Part shown: in pieces, positions 13,836-22,956 of the stretch
Layout: each line of letters starts with the position of its first letter
Numbering within the stretch: the first letter of the stretch is position 1
DNA from: Pandoraea bronchicola
GTDB taxonomy: Bacteria > Pseudomonadota > Gammaproteobacteria > Burkholderiales > Burkholderiaceae
Assembly (NCBI RefSeq): GCF_902459805.1
Contig: NZ_CABPST010000013.1
Coordinates: 110,006 to 174,005, forward strand
Direction of reading: 5' to 3'
DNA: 64,000 nt
Program-made: the position numbers and the translations under genes
The notes under the pieces: generated by a model
Told to the model about the DNA's origin: nothing
Databases searched by the model: none
Seen by the model: the letters and a program-made list of their open reading frames with translations, nothing else

Positions 13836-15199
13836 AGCGACAACTCCTGGTGGGCCGCTTTGGCCCGGACGACCGCTTCGATGTGACGCCGGGTACCGAT
13901 GAACAAACGACCTACCTGCAACTCGTCGCCGGAGAGAAATCTTTGGATCACGGTATCGGTAGCGCGCTGACAAGCCTGAAAAAGATCGGCGTATTTCCTT
14001 CAGAAATCGGCATCGACTTACTGGTGCTGGCCGCCCACGTGCATGCCGCCGACACGCGCATCTCTCGCACTGAGCAGTCTCAAGATTCATGGACACGCGA
14101 GATACGTCTCGTCGTTCCGGTCAGCGATCCGGCTCGCTGGGATGCTGCAGCACTTACGCTCAGGAGATCTTTAGATTTCCTGACTGGAGATCGCTGGACG
14201 ATCAGTTTCAGAGCACGCCCAGCTCGATTCGCGGCGATCGCTCAAGCCGAACCTCCGAGCCTGATTGCTCCTCCCTTCGATTCTGTCAGCTTGTTCTCGG
14301 GCGGACTGGACAGCTTGATTGGCGCCATCGACTTGCTGGAGGACGGCTCCACTCCCCTGCTGGTCAGCCACTTCGGGGAAGGAGCGACGAGCGATGCTCA
14401 AGGCAAGCTGTTTGCAGGTTTGAAGAAGCACTACATCAAGTCATCTTTCGAGCGGTTGCGGGTCGGCATGACCTTCGTGGATGGTCTTGTAGAAGGCGTC
14501 GGCTCAGAGAACAGCACACGAGGCAGGTCGTTCCTGTTCTTCGCTCTCGGGGTATTCGCAGGCACTGGGCTCGGACGGCGTTTCGTTCTGCGCGTCCCCG
14601 AGAATGGGCTGATCGCTCTGAATGTGCCTTTGGACCCTCTGAGATTGGGATCAAACAGCACGCGCACCACGCATCCGTATTACATGGCGAGGTGGAACGA
14701 TCTGCTTGTCGCGCTCGGCATAGACGGAGAAATTCGGAATCCATACTGGGATAGGACGAAAGGCGAGATGGCGGCAGCCTGCCGCAACCCGAATCTCTTG
14801 AAGAAACTGGCAACAGATTCGCTATCGTGCTCGTCCCCCGCCAAGGCCCGATGGCTAGGACATGGCATCGAACAATGTGGCTATTGCCTACCATGTCTGA
14901 TCCGTCGCGCAGCGTTGACGGCAGCATGGGGTACTGGGAACGACCCTACAACATACACGGTTCCCGATCTTCACGCGCAGCCGTTAGACACACGCCAGGC
15001 GATGGGAGTACAGGTCAGGTCGTTCCAGTACGCGATTGAGCGCTTGAAGGGCAAGCCACAGATCGCGAACCTTTTGATCCACAAACCCGGCTCGCTTGCA
15101 GATGAAGGCGCGCACTTGGACCAGCTTGCCGACGTCTATCGGCGCGGCCTGGGCGAAGTCGCACGGCTTATTGACGGTGCTGAGGCGAGACCAAGTTGA
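13832..15199 (+). CDS. qatC: QatC: QueC-like ATP pyrophosphatase of the Qat system
   Basis: A 455-residue protein with an N-terminal extension of about 140 residues followed by a QueC-like domain. The PP-loop SGGLDS is at residues 156-161, and the QueC zinc-cysteine cluster is near 349 (CGYCLPC, with a further Cys about 17 residues upstream). QueC itself makes preQ0, a deazaguanine precursor, and is around 220-230 residues long, so the larger size and the extension mark this as the defence paralogue. Both ATP and zinc motifs are intact. It is translationally coupled to qatB, and qatD follows after 16 nt. Confidence 0.88.
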   Translation: MKRQLLVGRFGPDDRFDVTPGTDEQTTYLQLVAGEKSLDHGIGSALTSLKKIGVFPSEIGIDLLVLAAHVHAADTRISRTEQSQDSWTREIRLVVPVSDPARWDAAALTLRRSLDFLTGDRWTISFRARPARFAAIAQAEPPSLIAPPFDSVSLFSGGLDSLIGAIDLLEDGSTPLLVSHFGEGATSDAQGKLFAGLKKHYIKSSFERLRVGMTFVDGLVEGVGSENSTRGRSFLFFALGVFAGTGLGRRFVLRVPENGLIALNVPLDPLRLGSNSTRTTHPYYMARWNDLLVALGIDGEIRNPYWDRTKGEMAAACRNPNLLKKLATDSLSCSSPAKARWLGHGIEQCGYCLPCLIRRAALTAAWGTGNDPTTYTVPDLHAQPLDTRQAMGVQVRSFQYAIERLKGKPQIANLLIHKPGSLADEGAHLDQLADVYRRGLGEVARLIDGAEARPS

Positions 15200-15215
15200 T
15201 GGGTGAGGGGCGCGC

Positions 15216-15965
15216 ATGATCGCTACTGCAGGCCTTGTGGACTTCCATTGCCATCTTGATCTTTATCCGGACCATGCGGCGGCGGTCCAGGATGCTGAGG
15301 CGTCCGGCGTGTTCACGCTGGCCGTAACGACGACACCCCGTGCGTGGCCCCGCAATCACGAACTAGCGCAGCGCACAAAGCATGTTCGAGCAGCACTGGG
15401 CTTGCACCCCCAACTGGTCGCTGAGCGTGAAAACGAGATCGAGCTGTGGGATCGGTACCTGGCGGAGACACGCTATGTCGGTGAAGTCGGATTGGACGCC
15501 GGCCCCCGGTTCTTCAAATCGCTCGATGCGCAAAAGCGTGTGTTCCAGCACGTGTTGCAGCGTTGCGCGCAGGCTGGCGACAAGATCATTACGGTCCACA
15601 GCATCAGATCGGCCAAGATGGTTCTCGATCTTGTGGAAGCGCATCTACCGTCAGAGCGAGGGAAGATCGTCCTCCACTGGTTCACCGGAACGAAAAGCGA
15701 AGCGAAACGCGCGCTGGATTTAGGCTGCTATTTCTCCATCAATGCAGCAATGCTCGGAAATGAGAGACATGCGTCAATGGTGGAGTGCATCCCATTAGAG
15801 CGCATGCTGACCGAAACGGATGGACCTTTTACCCGCACGGGCGAGAGACCTTCTCAGCCAGTTGATGTAGCGCTTGTCGTGAAACTTCTCAGCCAGTTGC
15901 GCTGCATGTCCTCAGAGGAAACAGCTAAGGTTATTCGGGATAACTTGCGAACAATTCTTTTGTAA
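15216..15965 (+). CDS. qatD: QatD: TatD-family metal-dependent nuclease of the Qat system
   Basis: A 249-residue TatD-like hydrolase with every metal ligand of the family visible: HxH (DFHCHLD near residue 10), the bridging Glu (GEVGLDAG), two later histidines (TVHSIRS and LHWFTG) and the C-terminal Asp (TETDGPF). TatD enzymes are DNases. In Qat systems the TatD component is needed for defence. It is the last member of the qatABCD set and lies 69 nt before the GIY-YIG-like gene. The start at 15216 is preceded by a purine-rich GGTGAGGGG. Confidence 0.88.
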   Translation: MIATAGLVDFHCHLDLYPDHAAAVQDAEASGVFTLAVTTTPRAWPRNHELAQRTKHVRAALGLHPQLVAERENEIELWDRYLAETRYVGEVGLDAGPRFFKSLDAQKRVFQHVLQRCAQAGDKIITVHSIRSAKMVLDLVEAHLPSERGKIVLHWFTGTKSEAKRALDLGCYFSINAAMLGNERHASMVECIPLERMLTETDGPFTRTGERPSQPVDVALVVKLLSQLRCMSSEETAKVIRDNLRTILL

Positions 15966-16034
15966 TAAGTTCAGCGGCATAGCGTCCCGAAGCCGATTGG
16001 CTGGAGGGAAATTGGTATAGGAGCTTTTAACATT

Positions 16035-17144
16035 ATGCCGGAGACGCAGCGCCTATTCGTTACAGAAGGCAGCGTACACCTCTATTCGAGCCTGCCCATC
16101 GCCCTTACCCCGGCAGATTTGTACGACGGAAGGAACAATCAGAATTTCAGAGACGCCATCGCTGACTGTAATCTCTATGTCATTGCAACTCGAGAGCGAA
16201 TACTAATTCAGTCGGAACGAGTATCGTTTGTCGACAATATTCTTCATGGCGATTTTATAGTCAGACGAGAAAACGGCTGGGTGCAAATTCCCTTCTGCTG
16301 GGACTTGGTGAAGACATTACAGCGTAGCGGAGACTCTGTGAGAGGCGTTGGGGTCTTGCCATCTGGTACACACCTCATTGTCGAGACACATCGAGGTTCG
16401 ATGCAGGTGCCAGCGCATGCTGTGATCGCCAATGCCGATTCGCCCCTGAGCTACGAAGACTGTGATCTTGAAGTAGTCTATGTCGGCCAAGGTATTGGAA
16501 GATCGCAGCGGCGAACTGCGCTGGATCGACTCCTCAACCACTCTACATTGCAGAGAATCCTCGCCGAGGCGACGACATACCGGCCTGCCTCAGAAGTGTT
16601 GCTGTTGCTCTACCGCTTTGAACATCGCCGAGTTTTCATGAGCACAGGAGGAGATCTTCAAGCCGAGCCGCGATCAAGTGTGGAGGAGGAAAGAACGCAT
16701 CTGGACAACATGCGGGCTTTAACGCTTTCCAGGCATGCACAAGTTGCTTTAGCTGAAGCAGCCTTGATCCGGCATTTCCAGCCGCACTACAACGAGCAGT
16801 TGAAGGAAACCAACTTCGCGGCCAGGAAGCGTATTAAGGTCTTGGAGCAATTGCTGCAGAAAGACATTTCGGGAGTGATGGTAGAAGTAGCCTCGGCTAA
16901 TATCCGCTCTCGCCTTCGCACTGTAAACGCCCCGCCACGTGAGCTTACTGATTTGTTCCCGCCGGAGGCGCTAAGTGGCGAAAGGCTGGAATCGGAAGAA
17001 ATGCGTCAGCAATGGGCAGAGGATCTGAAACTAATGGCTCATACCCAATATGCCAGCTTCCCATTAACTACGCCAGAAGAGCGGGATACCTTCCTTCATG
17101 GAACCATCTGGAACGGCGAAACCGAACGGCGTAAATTCATCTGA
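16035..17144 (+). CDS. uncharacterised protein with GIY-YIG-nuclease-like domain
   Basis: 369 residues. An N-terminal beta-rich half (1-135) is followed by a region resembling the GIY-YIG fold: LEVVYVGQ at 145-152 matches the YIG strand, R165 (RLLNH) lies where the catalytic Arg sits, and EAALIRHFQPHYN at 241-253 matches the family's E...P.N helix and strand. The first GIY half is not clear, so this is a divergent member at best. A helical C-terminal tail follows. It lies 69 nt after qatD on the same strand, with no terminator seen, and is AT-richer than qatC. It may be an extra effector of the defence operon or an independent nuclease. Confidence 0.65.
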   Translation: MPETQRLFVTEGSVHLYSSLPIALTPADLYDGRNNQNFRDAIADCNLYVIATRERILIQSERVSFVDNILHGDFIVRRENGWVQIPFCWDLVKTLQRSGDSVRGVGVLPSGTHLIVETHRGSMQVPAHAVIANADSPLSYEDCDLEVVYVGQGIGRSQRRTALDRLLNHSTLQRILAEATTYRPASEVLLLLYRFEHRRVFMSTGGDLQAEPRSSVEEERTHLDNMRALTLSRHAQVALAEAALIRHFQPHYNEQLKETNFAARKRIKVLEQLLQKDISGVMVEVASANIRSRLRTVNAPPRELTDLFPPEALSGERLESEEMRQQWAEDLKLMAHTQYASFPLTTPEERDTFLHGTIWNGETERRKFI

Positions 17145-17169
17145 GCACTGGGCTTGAGGATATTCGAAA

Positions 17170-18354
17170 TTAATTCCCTGCCTGTGCGGCTGCTTTCCAA
17201 ATTTCCAGTTTTCCCCCCCAGTCTTGCATCATTACCCGCCGCTCGTCCAGGTAGGTGGCGTGGTTGTATGTGCGCCGGACACTATTCGGCTCCGCATGCG
17301 CAAGCTGGGCTTCGATGGCGTCAGGCCGGTAGCCCATCTCACTGAGCCGAGTGCTGCCCGTGGTGCGCGTGCCATGCGGGCTGTATTTGGTCGCCCAGCC
17401 GAGCTTCTTGAGCGCCTGCCGCAACGCCGCGTCAGCCATTGGGCGCTGGCGGTCATCGCGGTTCGGGAAAACGAACTTCGTGTGCCCCGTGATCGGATGC
17501 ATGGCCTTGAGAAGTTCGACCGCCTGAGTCGGTAGCGGAACGATGTGCTCTCGCCGCGCCTTCATCCGGCGTGCAGGAATGGTCCAGAGCGCCTTGTCCA
17601 GGTCGAACTCGACCCACTCTGCTTGGACGGATTCGTTCGGGCGGCTGAGCGCCAGCCACATCAGCCGGAAGGCCTTGATGGTCTGGAAGTTGCCGCCATG
17701 TCCATCGAAGTCGTTCAGTAGCTGGCCGACCTCCTCCGCGCTGAGGGCTCGTTTGTGTTGCGTCTTGTTGGGTGGCAGCGCTTTGCGAACCGGCCAAACT
17801 GGGTCAGTGTCAGCCCGCAGGGTTGCGACCGCATGCTCAAACACGCCAGACATGGTCCGCTTGGCTTAAGCTGCCACCGTTGGTGCACCGCGCTTGACCG
17901 TCTTGTTGAGAATGTCGAGGACGTGGGTCGGAGTGATCCGACGTACCGGCAGCTTGCCAATCGACGGGAAGACCACGCGCTCCAGCGTGTCGCGCCGGCG
18001 CTTCTTGGTCACTTCCTCCCAGTCCTTCAGAGCCTGCCACTCACTGGCGACGGCCTCGAACGTGTTCGCTGAGTCTTGCTCGCGCTTGATGCGTTCGATC
18101 TGGCGGGTCTGGACGGGACTGATGCCCTCCCTGACCAGCTTCCGTGCCGCTTCACACTTCTCTCTGGCCTCGCCGAGCGTCACGTTGGGGCAGTCGCCAA
18201 GTGCGAACCACGAAGACTTTTCATTGAGCTTGAACCGATAGCGCCAGTCCTTGATGCCGTTGGGTTTGATTTCTAGGTAGAGCCCCTTGTAGTCATTGAG
18301 GCGGTAGATGCCTTCTCTGGGCTTGGCGGCTCGGCACTGGGCGTCTGTCAGCAT
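17170..18354 (-). pseudogene. P4-type tyrosine integrase interrupted by one in-frame stop
   Basis: The N-terminal part (17866-18354, 162 residues) has the arm-DNA-binding domain of P4-like integrases (PNGIKDWRYRFKLN) and the core-binding helices. The C-terminal part (17170-17853) holds the catalytic domain, with Arg in ALSRPNE, HGTR and the final H...Y (LAHAEPNSVRRTYNHATY). The two parts are in the same frame, separated by the TAA at 17866-17868 and then four sense codons before an internal ATG at 17851-17853. A single base change would restore about 394 residues, the usual length. So this is a nonsense mutation, not a frameshift, and the element is probably immobile unless the stop is read through or is a sequencing error. 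Confidence 0.85.
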
Positions 18355-18388
18355 CGTGAAGCTCTCCTGTTCGTCCTCAGGGCTTCGT

Positions 18389-18477
18389 CGTATACACCTT
18401 CATTGGTCCGGTGCAAGATCCGTATACACGCCCGTGCTCACTTACGTAGCGCTATCAAGTGTCGTTGCATGCAACGA
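18389..18477. repeat. integrase-proximal repeats and palindrome, candidate attachment region
   Basis: Direct repeats CGTATACAC occur at 18389-18397 and 18421-18429 (32-bp spacing), upstream of the integrase start, as expected for integrase arm sites or an autoregulatory operator. A perfect 16-bp palindrome TCGTTGCATGCAACGA follows at 18462-18477, just before the ychF terminator. The island/core junction probably lies in this interval. No second att copy can be checked because the left end of the element is outside the window. Confidence 0.4.
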
Positions 18478-18480
18478 GTT

Positions 18481-18510
18481 GAAATGAAAAAGCCCCATAT
18501 TCACGGGGCT
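18481..18510 (-). terminator. rho-independent terminator of ychF
   Basis: Read on the minus strand, AGCCCC (18505-18510) pairs with GGGGCT (18491-18496) around an 8-nt loop and is followed by TTTTCATTTC. It lies 62 nt after the ychF stop. Confidence 0.75.
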
Positions 18511-18572
18511 CTGCGTGGATTTCAGTGATGCGCCTGCAAGCAGATGCAATCGCGTGAAATGGCTTGATCCAA

Positions 18573-19667
18573 TCAGACGTTAAACAGGAAGTTCATCACG
18601 TCGCCGTCGTGCACGACGTATTCCTTGCCTTCGGCGCGCATCTTGCCGGCTTCCTTCGCGCCCTGTTCACCCTTGTACTGGATGTAGTCGTCGAAGGCGA
18701 TGGTCTGCGCGCGGATGAAGCCGCGCTCGAAATCGGTGTGGATCACGCCGGCGGCCTGCGGGGCGGTGTCGCCCACATGGATCGTCCACGCGCGCACTTC
18801 CTTCACGCCAGCGGTGAAGTACGTTTGCAGGCCCAGCAGCTTGAACCCCGCGCGAATCACGCGATCCAGGCCCGGTTCTTCCATGCCCATATCGGCCAGG
18901 AATTCCGCCTTGTCGGCGTCTTCCATATCGGCAATTTCCGCTTCGATGGCCGCGCACACGGCCACCACCGGCGCATTTTCCGCTTCGGCGTAATTGCGCA
19001 CGGCGTCCAGATGCGGGTTGTGCTCGAAGCCGTCGTCCTTCACGTTCGCGACGTACATCGTCGGCTTGGCCGTGATCAGGCAGAATGGTTTGATGAGCGC
19101 CTGCTCGTCGTCCGAGAGCTTGAGCGAGCGCACCGGACGCGCTTCGTTGAGCACCGGCACGACCTTCTCGAGCACGGCCACGAGCTTGGCGGCTTCCTTG
19201 TCGTTGCCCGACTTGGCGGCCTTCGAATAGCGTTGCAGCGCTTTTTCGACGGTGCCCAGATCGGCCAGCGCCAGTTCGGTGTTGATGACTTCGATATCCG
19301 AGATCGGGTTCACCTTGCCCGCCACGTGGATGACGTTCTCATCCTCGAAGCAGCGCACGACGTGCGTGATGGCGTCCGTTTCGCGAATGTTGGCGAGGAA
19401 CTGGTTGCCCAACCCTTCGCCCTTCGATGCGCCAGCCACCAGACCGGCGATGTCCACGAATTCCACCGTCGCCGGCATGATGCGCTCGGGTTTGACGATC
19501 TCGGCCAGCTTGCCCAGACGCGGGTCCGGCACTTCCACCACGCCGACGTTCGGCTCGATGGTGCAGAACGGATAGTTCTCGGCGGCGATGCCCGCTTTGG
19601 TCAGTGCGTTGAAAAGGGTCGACTTGCCGACGTTGGGCAAGCCGACGATGCCGCATTTGAGGCTCAT
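18573..19667 (-). CDS. ychF: redox-regulated GTPase/ATPase YchF (EngD)
   Basis: A 364-residue Obg-family P-loop protein that in bacteria associates with ribosomes and hydrolyses ATP. The N-terminus has the P-loop [14 protein letters not shown] starting near residue 8. The switch region [16 protein letters not shown] and the C-terminal TGS-like domain ([22 protein letters not shown]) are also present. The length matches the family exactly. It is the first core gene beyond the island and has its own terminator. Confidence 0.97.
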   Translation of the reverse strand: MSLKCGIVGLPNVGKSTLFNALTKAGIAAENYPFCTIEPNVGVVEVPDPRLGKLAEIVKPERIMPATVEFVDIAGLVAGASKGEGLGNQFLANIRETDAITHVVRCFEDENVIHVAGKVNPISDIEVINTELALADLGTVEKALQRYSKAAKSGNDKEAAKLVAVLEKVVPVLNEARPVRSLKLSDDEQALIKPFCLITAKPTMYVANVKDDGFEHNPHLDAVRNYAEAENAPVVAVCAAIEAEIADMEDADKAEFLADMGMEEPGLDRVIRAGFKLLGLQTYFTAGVKEVRAWTIHVGDTAPQAAGVIHTDFERGFIRAQTIAFDDYIQYKGEQGAKEAGKMRAEGKEYVVHDGDVMNFLFNV

Positions 19668-19811
19668 GCTAAATCCTGTCTAATCCGATATATGCGCCGT
19701 TGCATTCGCCGGTCGTTGCGTCGGTGATTGCGTCGCGGAAAGTCCGCTATTGTACCCGTTCTGCCTCCAACGACGCCCTTAACCCCCCGTGTCCCCGCCC
19801 CGGCGCCGAAC

Positions 19812-20681
19812 TCAACTCAATTGCTTGGCCGAGAACGTGTCGCACTTGCGCACGTCACCGTACTGCAGCCCCTGACGCAGCCAGTACACCCGCTGGGCGC
19901 TCGTGCCGTGCGTGAACGACTCCGGCACCACGCGGCCCTGCGACTGCTGTTGCAACCGGTCGTCACCAATGGCTGCGGCCGCCTTCAGACCCTGTTCGAC
20001 GTCGCCCGGCTCCAGCAACTGCTGATTTGCCTTCGCGGCATTGTTCGCCCAGACCCCGGCGAAGCAATCGGCTTGCAACTCCAGACGCACCGACAGTGCA
20101 TTGGCTTGCGCTTCGCTGGCACGACGGCGAACTTCGTCGAACTTCTCCGAAATGCCCAGCAGATTCTGGATGTGATGACCCACTTCGTGCGCGATGACAT
20201 AGGCTTGCGCGAAGTCGCCACCGGCGCCGAAGCGCTGCTGCAATTCGTCATAGAACGCCAGATCGATGTAGACCTTGCTGTCGCCCGGGCAGTAGAACGG
20301 CCCCATCGCCGTTTGTCCGGTGCCGCAGGCCGTGGGCGTCGCTCCCGAGAACAGCACCAGTTTCGGCGGCACGTACTGACGGTTCAGTTGCTGCGGAAAC
20401 ACGGTTTCCCAGGTGCGCTCGATGTTGCCGAGCACCTTGCGGGTGAAGACCGTCTTCGGATCGTTGGCTGGCGCGGCGTTCGGTGAGGACTGGGGCTGCG
20501 ACTGCGTCTGTCCCTGAATCATCTGCGAGCCCTGAATGATGACGCGCGGGTCGATCCCGAAGAAGTACGAAGCGGCCAGCGCCACCACGATCGTGCCGAT
20601 GCCGACGGTGGTGCGTCCGCCGAAACCGCCGCCCCGGCGATCTTCGACGTTCTGGCTTTCGGATTCATTGTCGAGACGCAT
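19812..20681 (-). CDS. ypfJ: YpfJ-family neutral zinc metallopeptidase
   Basis: A 289-residue membrane-anchored protein. A short charged N-terminus precedes a single transmembrane segment (about residues 25-45), then a Gln/Pro-rich linker and a zinc-metallopeptidase domain with HEVGHH near residue 177 (the HExxH site). QADCFAGVWA further on is the conserved third-ligand region of the family. The start at 20681 was chosen over an ORF extension to 20870 because the extension is Arg-rich and mirrors the divergent gene's upstream region. The physiological substrate is not known. Confidence 0.88.
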   Translation of the reverse strand: MRLDNESESQNVEDRRGGGFGGRTTVGIGTIVVALAASYFFGIDPRVIIQGSQMIQGQTQSQPQSSPNAAPANDPKTVFTRKVLGNIERTWETVFPQQLNRQYVPPKLVLFSGATPTACGTGQTAMGPFYCPGDSKVYIDLAFYDELQQRFGAGGDFAQAYVIAHEVGHHIQNLLGISEKFDEVRRRASEAQANALSVRLELQADCFAGVWANNAAKANQQLLEPGDVEQGLKAAAAIGDDRLQQQSQGRVVPESFTHGTSAQRVYWLRQGLQYGDVRKCDTFSAKQLS

Positions 20682-20868
20682 AAGAGGGCTCCGTGTCGGT
20701 AATCGATATGCGCGGAAGTATAGCGCTGGGACATGACACGCGACGCTGCGTCGCAGCGGGCCCCCGGCGGCCGGACGTCGCAGGCGCGGCAGGCGTGCGA
20801 CAATACGCCATCTCGTTTTCTGAACCAGCCGGCTCGCGCGATTCAGGCGCTGGCGCTGCATTCGCCGC

Positions 20869-22056
20869 ATGTCTCAAACGCAAACCTCCAGCCAAACCCA
20901 CGATGTCGTCGTCGTCGGTGGCGGTCTGGTCGGCAAGGCTGCCGCCCTGCTGCTCTCGCAGGCTCGCCTGTCCGTCGCACTGCTCGCCCAGCCGGCCGTC
21001 GCCTCGCCGGGCGGCGGCGACATGTGGGACGCTCGCATCTACTCGCTGTCTTCCAGCTCGCAAGCGCTGTTCGAGCGCATGCGCGTATGGCAGGCGGTCG
21101 ACCCCGCGCGCGTGAATCCCGTCTACGACATGGAAGTCTTCGGGGACGAACGCGGCAGCCTTCACTTCTCTGCGTATCAGGCTGCAGTGCCGCAACTCGC
21201 CTGGATTGCCGAATCGTCGAATCTTGAGCGCGCGCTCGACGCCGCGCTTCGGTTCTCGCCGCAAGTGCAATGGCTCGACGCCCGCGCCGATGCGCTCGAA
21301 GTCGATGCCGCCGCCGCTTCGGTGCGCCTGTCGGACGGCAAGACGCTGCGAGCGTCTCTCGTGGTCGGTGCCGACGGCGCTCACTCGTGGGTGCGCAGCA
21401 CTGCCGGGCTGGACGGCACCGTGCGCCCCTACGAACAACTCGGCGTGGTGTGCAACTTCCGTGCGGAGCGTGCGCACCGCGACACCGCTTTCCAGTGGTT
21501 CCACGACGGCGAAATCATCGCACTGCTGCCGCTGCCCGATCAGCACGTCTCGCTGGTCTGGTCGGCCGCCGTCGATCACGCCAAACACTTGCTTGCCCTC
21601 GAGCCTCAAGCGCTGGCCGATCGCGTCGGCACGTTCTCGAACGGTGAACTTGGCCGTCTCACACCAGTCTCAGCGCGGGCCCAGGGCTTTCCGCTCGTGC
21701 TCGCTCAGGCCAAGCGCCTGATCGCGCCGCGCGTGGCGCTGGTCGGCGATGCGGCGCACGTGGTGCATCCGCTCGCCGGTCAGGGCATGAACCTCGGGCT
21801 GCGCGATGTGGCGGCGCTTGGCGATGCGCTCGCCGGCCGCGAATCGTTCCGCGACTGTGGCGATGCGGCGGTATTGCGTCGCTACGAGCGTGCCCGCAAG
21901 GAAGATATCGGCAGCATGGCGCTCACCACGGACGGCTTGCACAAGCTGTTCTCGACGAGCAGCCCGCTCGCAAAATTCGTCCGCAACGCGGGGCTCGACA
22001 GCGTGAACATGCTGCCTTTCGTCAAGAAATTCCTGATCGGCCGTGCCCTGGGCTGA
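20869..22056 (+). CDS. UbiH/UbiF/COQ6-family FAD-dependent hydroxylase
   Basis: A 395-residue flavoprotein monooxygenase of the ubiquinone-hydroxylase family. The N-terminal FAD motif GGGLVGKAAALLL, a middle DG-containing motif (VGADGAHSWVR) and the second FAD motif GDAAHVVHPLAGQGMNLG are intact. It probably hydroxylates the ubiquinone ring, but the exact position (UbiF, UbiH or a merged enzyme) cannot be read from sequence by eye. It lies 87 nt before dsbC on the same strand. No strong ribosome site is evident at ATG 20869. Confidence 0.88.
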   Translation: MSQTQTSSQTHDVVVVGGGLVGKAAALLLSQARLSVALLAQPAVASPGGGDMWDARIYSLSSSSQALFERMRVWQAVDPARVNPVYDMEVFGDERGSLHFSAYQAAVPQLAWIAESSNLERALDAALRFSPQVQWLDARADALEVDAAAASVRLSDGKTLRASLVVGADGAHSWVRSTAGLDGTVRPYEQLGVVCNFRAERAHRDTAFQWFHDGEIIALLPLPDQHVSLVWSAAVDHAKHLLALEPQALADRVGTFSNGELGRLTPVSARAQGFPLVLAQAKRLIAPRVALVGDAAHVVHPLAGQGMNLGLRDVAALGDALAGRESFRDCGDAAVLRRYERARKEDIGSMALTTDGLHKLFSTSSPLAKFVRNAGLDSVNMLPFVKKFLIGRALG

Positions 22057-22143
22057 CCCCTTTGGGCGGCAGTGCCGGCAATTCCGGTGAACACCGGATC
22101 TGACCGCCGCGCTGCTGCCTCGACACACTTCTGGAGACATTCG

Positions 22144-22908
22144 ATGTTGCAACGATATCGCGCCGCGGCGCTCGCAGCGTTCGGTCTGGCGGCAGTCTGC
22201 GCCGCCACTTTTACGGCGTCCGCCGTTGCGCAGAACAAGGCTGACGCTTCGCTCGACCGGGTGAAGGCGGCCGTGCAGAAAACGCTCGGCGCGGATGCGC
22301 CGATCAAGTCGGTGGCGCGCACGCCCATTCCGGGACTCTACGAAGTGTCGATCGGCGGCGAGATCATGTATGCCGACGAGAAAGCCCAATACGTGATTCT
22401 TGGCGGCAACCTCGTCGATACGAAGACACGTCAGAACCTGACCGAAGCGCGTCAGTCGGAGCTCAACAAGGTCGACTTCGCCAAGCTGCCGCTCGATCGC
22501 GCCATCAAATACGTGAAGGGCAACGGCAGCCGCAAGGTCGCCGTGTTCTCCGACCCGAACTGCCCGTACTGCAAACGCTTCGAAGACACGATCAAGAACT
22601 CGAAGCTCGACAACGTCACCGTCTACACCTTCCTTTACCCGGTACTCGGCCCGGACTCGGACGCCAAATCGAAGGCGATCTGGTGTGCCTCCGACCCGCT
22701 CAAGGCGTGGCACGACTGGATGCTCGACAAGAAGGCGCCCCCGGCGCCCACCGCCAAGTGCGACGACGGGGCCGTCAAGCAGAACGTGGCGTTCGGCCAC
22801 CAGTACAACGTGACGGGCACGCCGACGATCATCCTGTCCGACGGCCGCCGTCTGCCGGGCGCCGTGCCTGCCGAAGAACTGGAGAAGGCGCTCGCCACGG
22901 TCAAGTAA
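22144..22908 (+). CDS. dsbC: periplasmic thiol:disulfide isomerase DsbC
   Basis: A 254-residue exported protein. The signal peptide runs to about residue 29 (ending ASAVAQ), an N-terminal DsbC/G dimerisation domain follows, and then a thioredoxin-like domain with the active site DPNCPYCKRF near residue 139 and a conserved cis-Pro region (VTGTPTII). It isomerises wrong disulfides in the periplasm and is normally kept reduced by DsbD; a DsbD homologue lies at 36.7-38.5 kb. ATG 22144 gives the correct signal peptide, whereas an earlier in-frame start does not. Confidence 0.93.
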   Translation: MLQRYRAAALAAFGLAAVCAATFTASAVAQNKADASLDRVKAAVQKTLGADAPIKSVARTPIPGLYEVSIGGEIMYADEKAQYVILGGNLVDTKTRQNLTEARQSELNKVDFAKLPLDRAIKYVKGNGSRKVAVFSDPNCPYCKRFEDTIKNSKLDNVTVYTFLYPVLGPDSDAKSKAIWCASDPLKAWHDWMLDKKAPPAPTAKCDDGAVKQNVAFGHQYNVTGTPTIILSDGRRLPGAVPAEELEKALATVK

Positions 22909-22956
22909 CCGCCTGCCCAGCGCCCGATCTTCCCGACAACAAGAAGCCGCCACGTC

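Noticed and set aside
13832-15965. QueC and TatD genes as ordinary queuosine and housekeeping DNase genes
   Set aside because: The QueC-like protein is twice the normal size with an N-terminal extension, and the pair follows a KAP ATPase and a QatB-like gene in overlapping order, which fits Qat rather than preQ0 synthesis.
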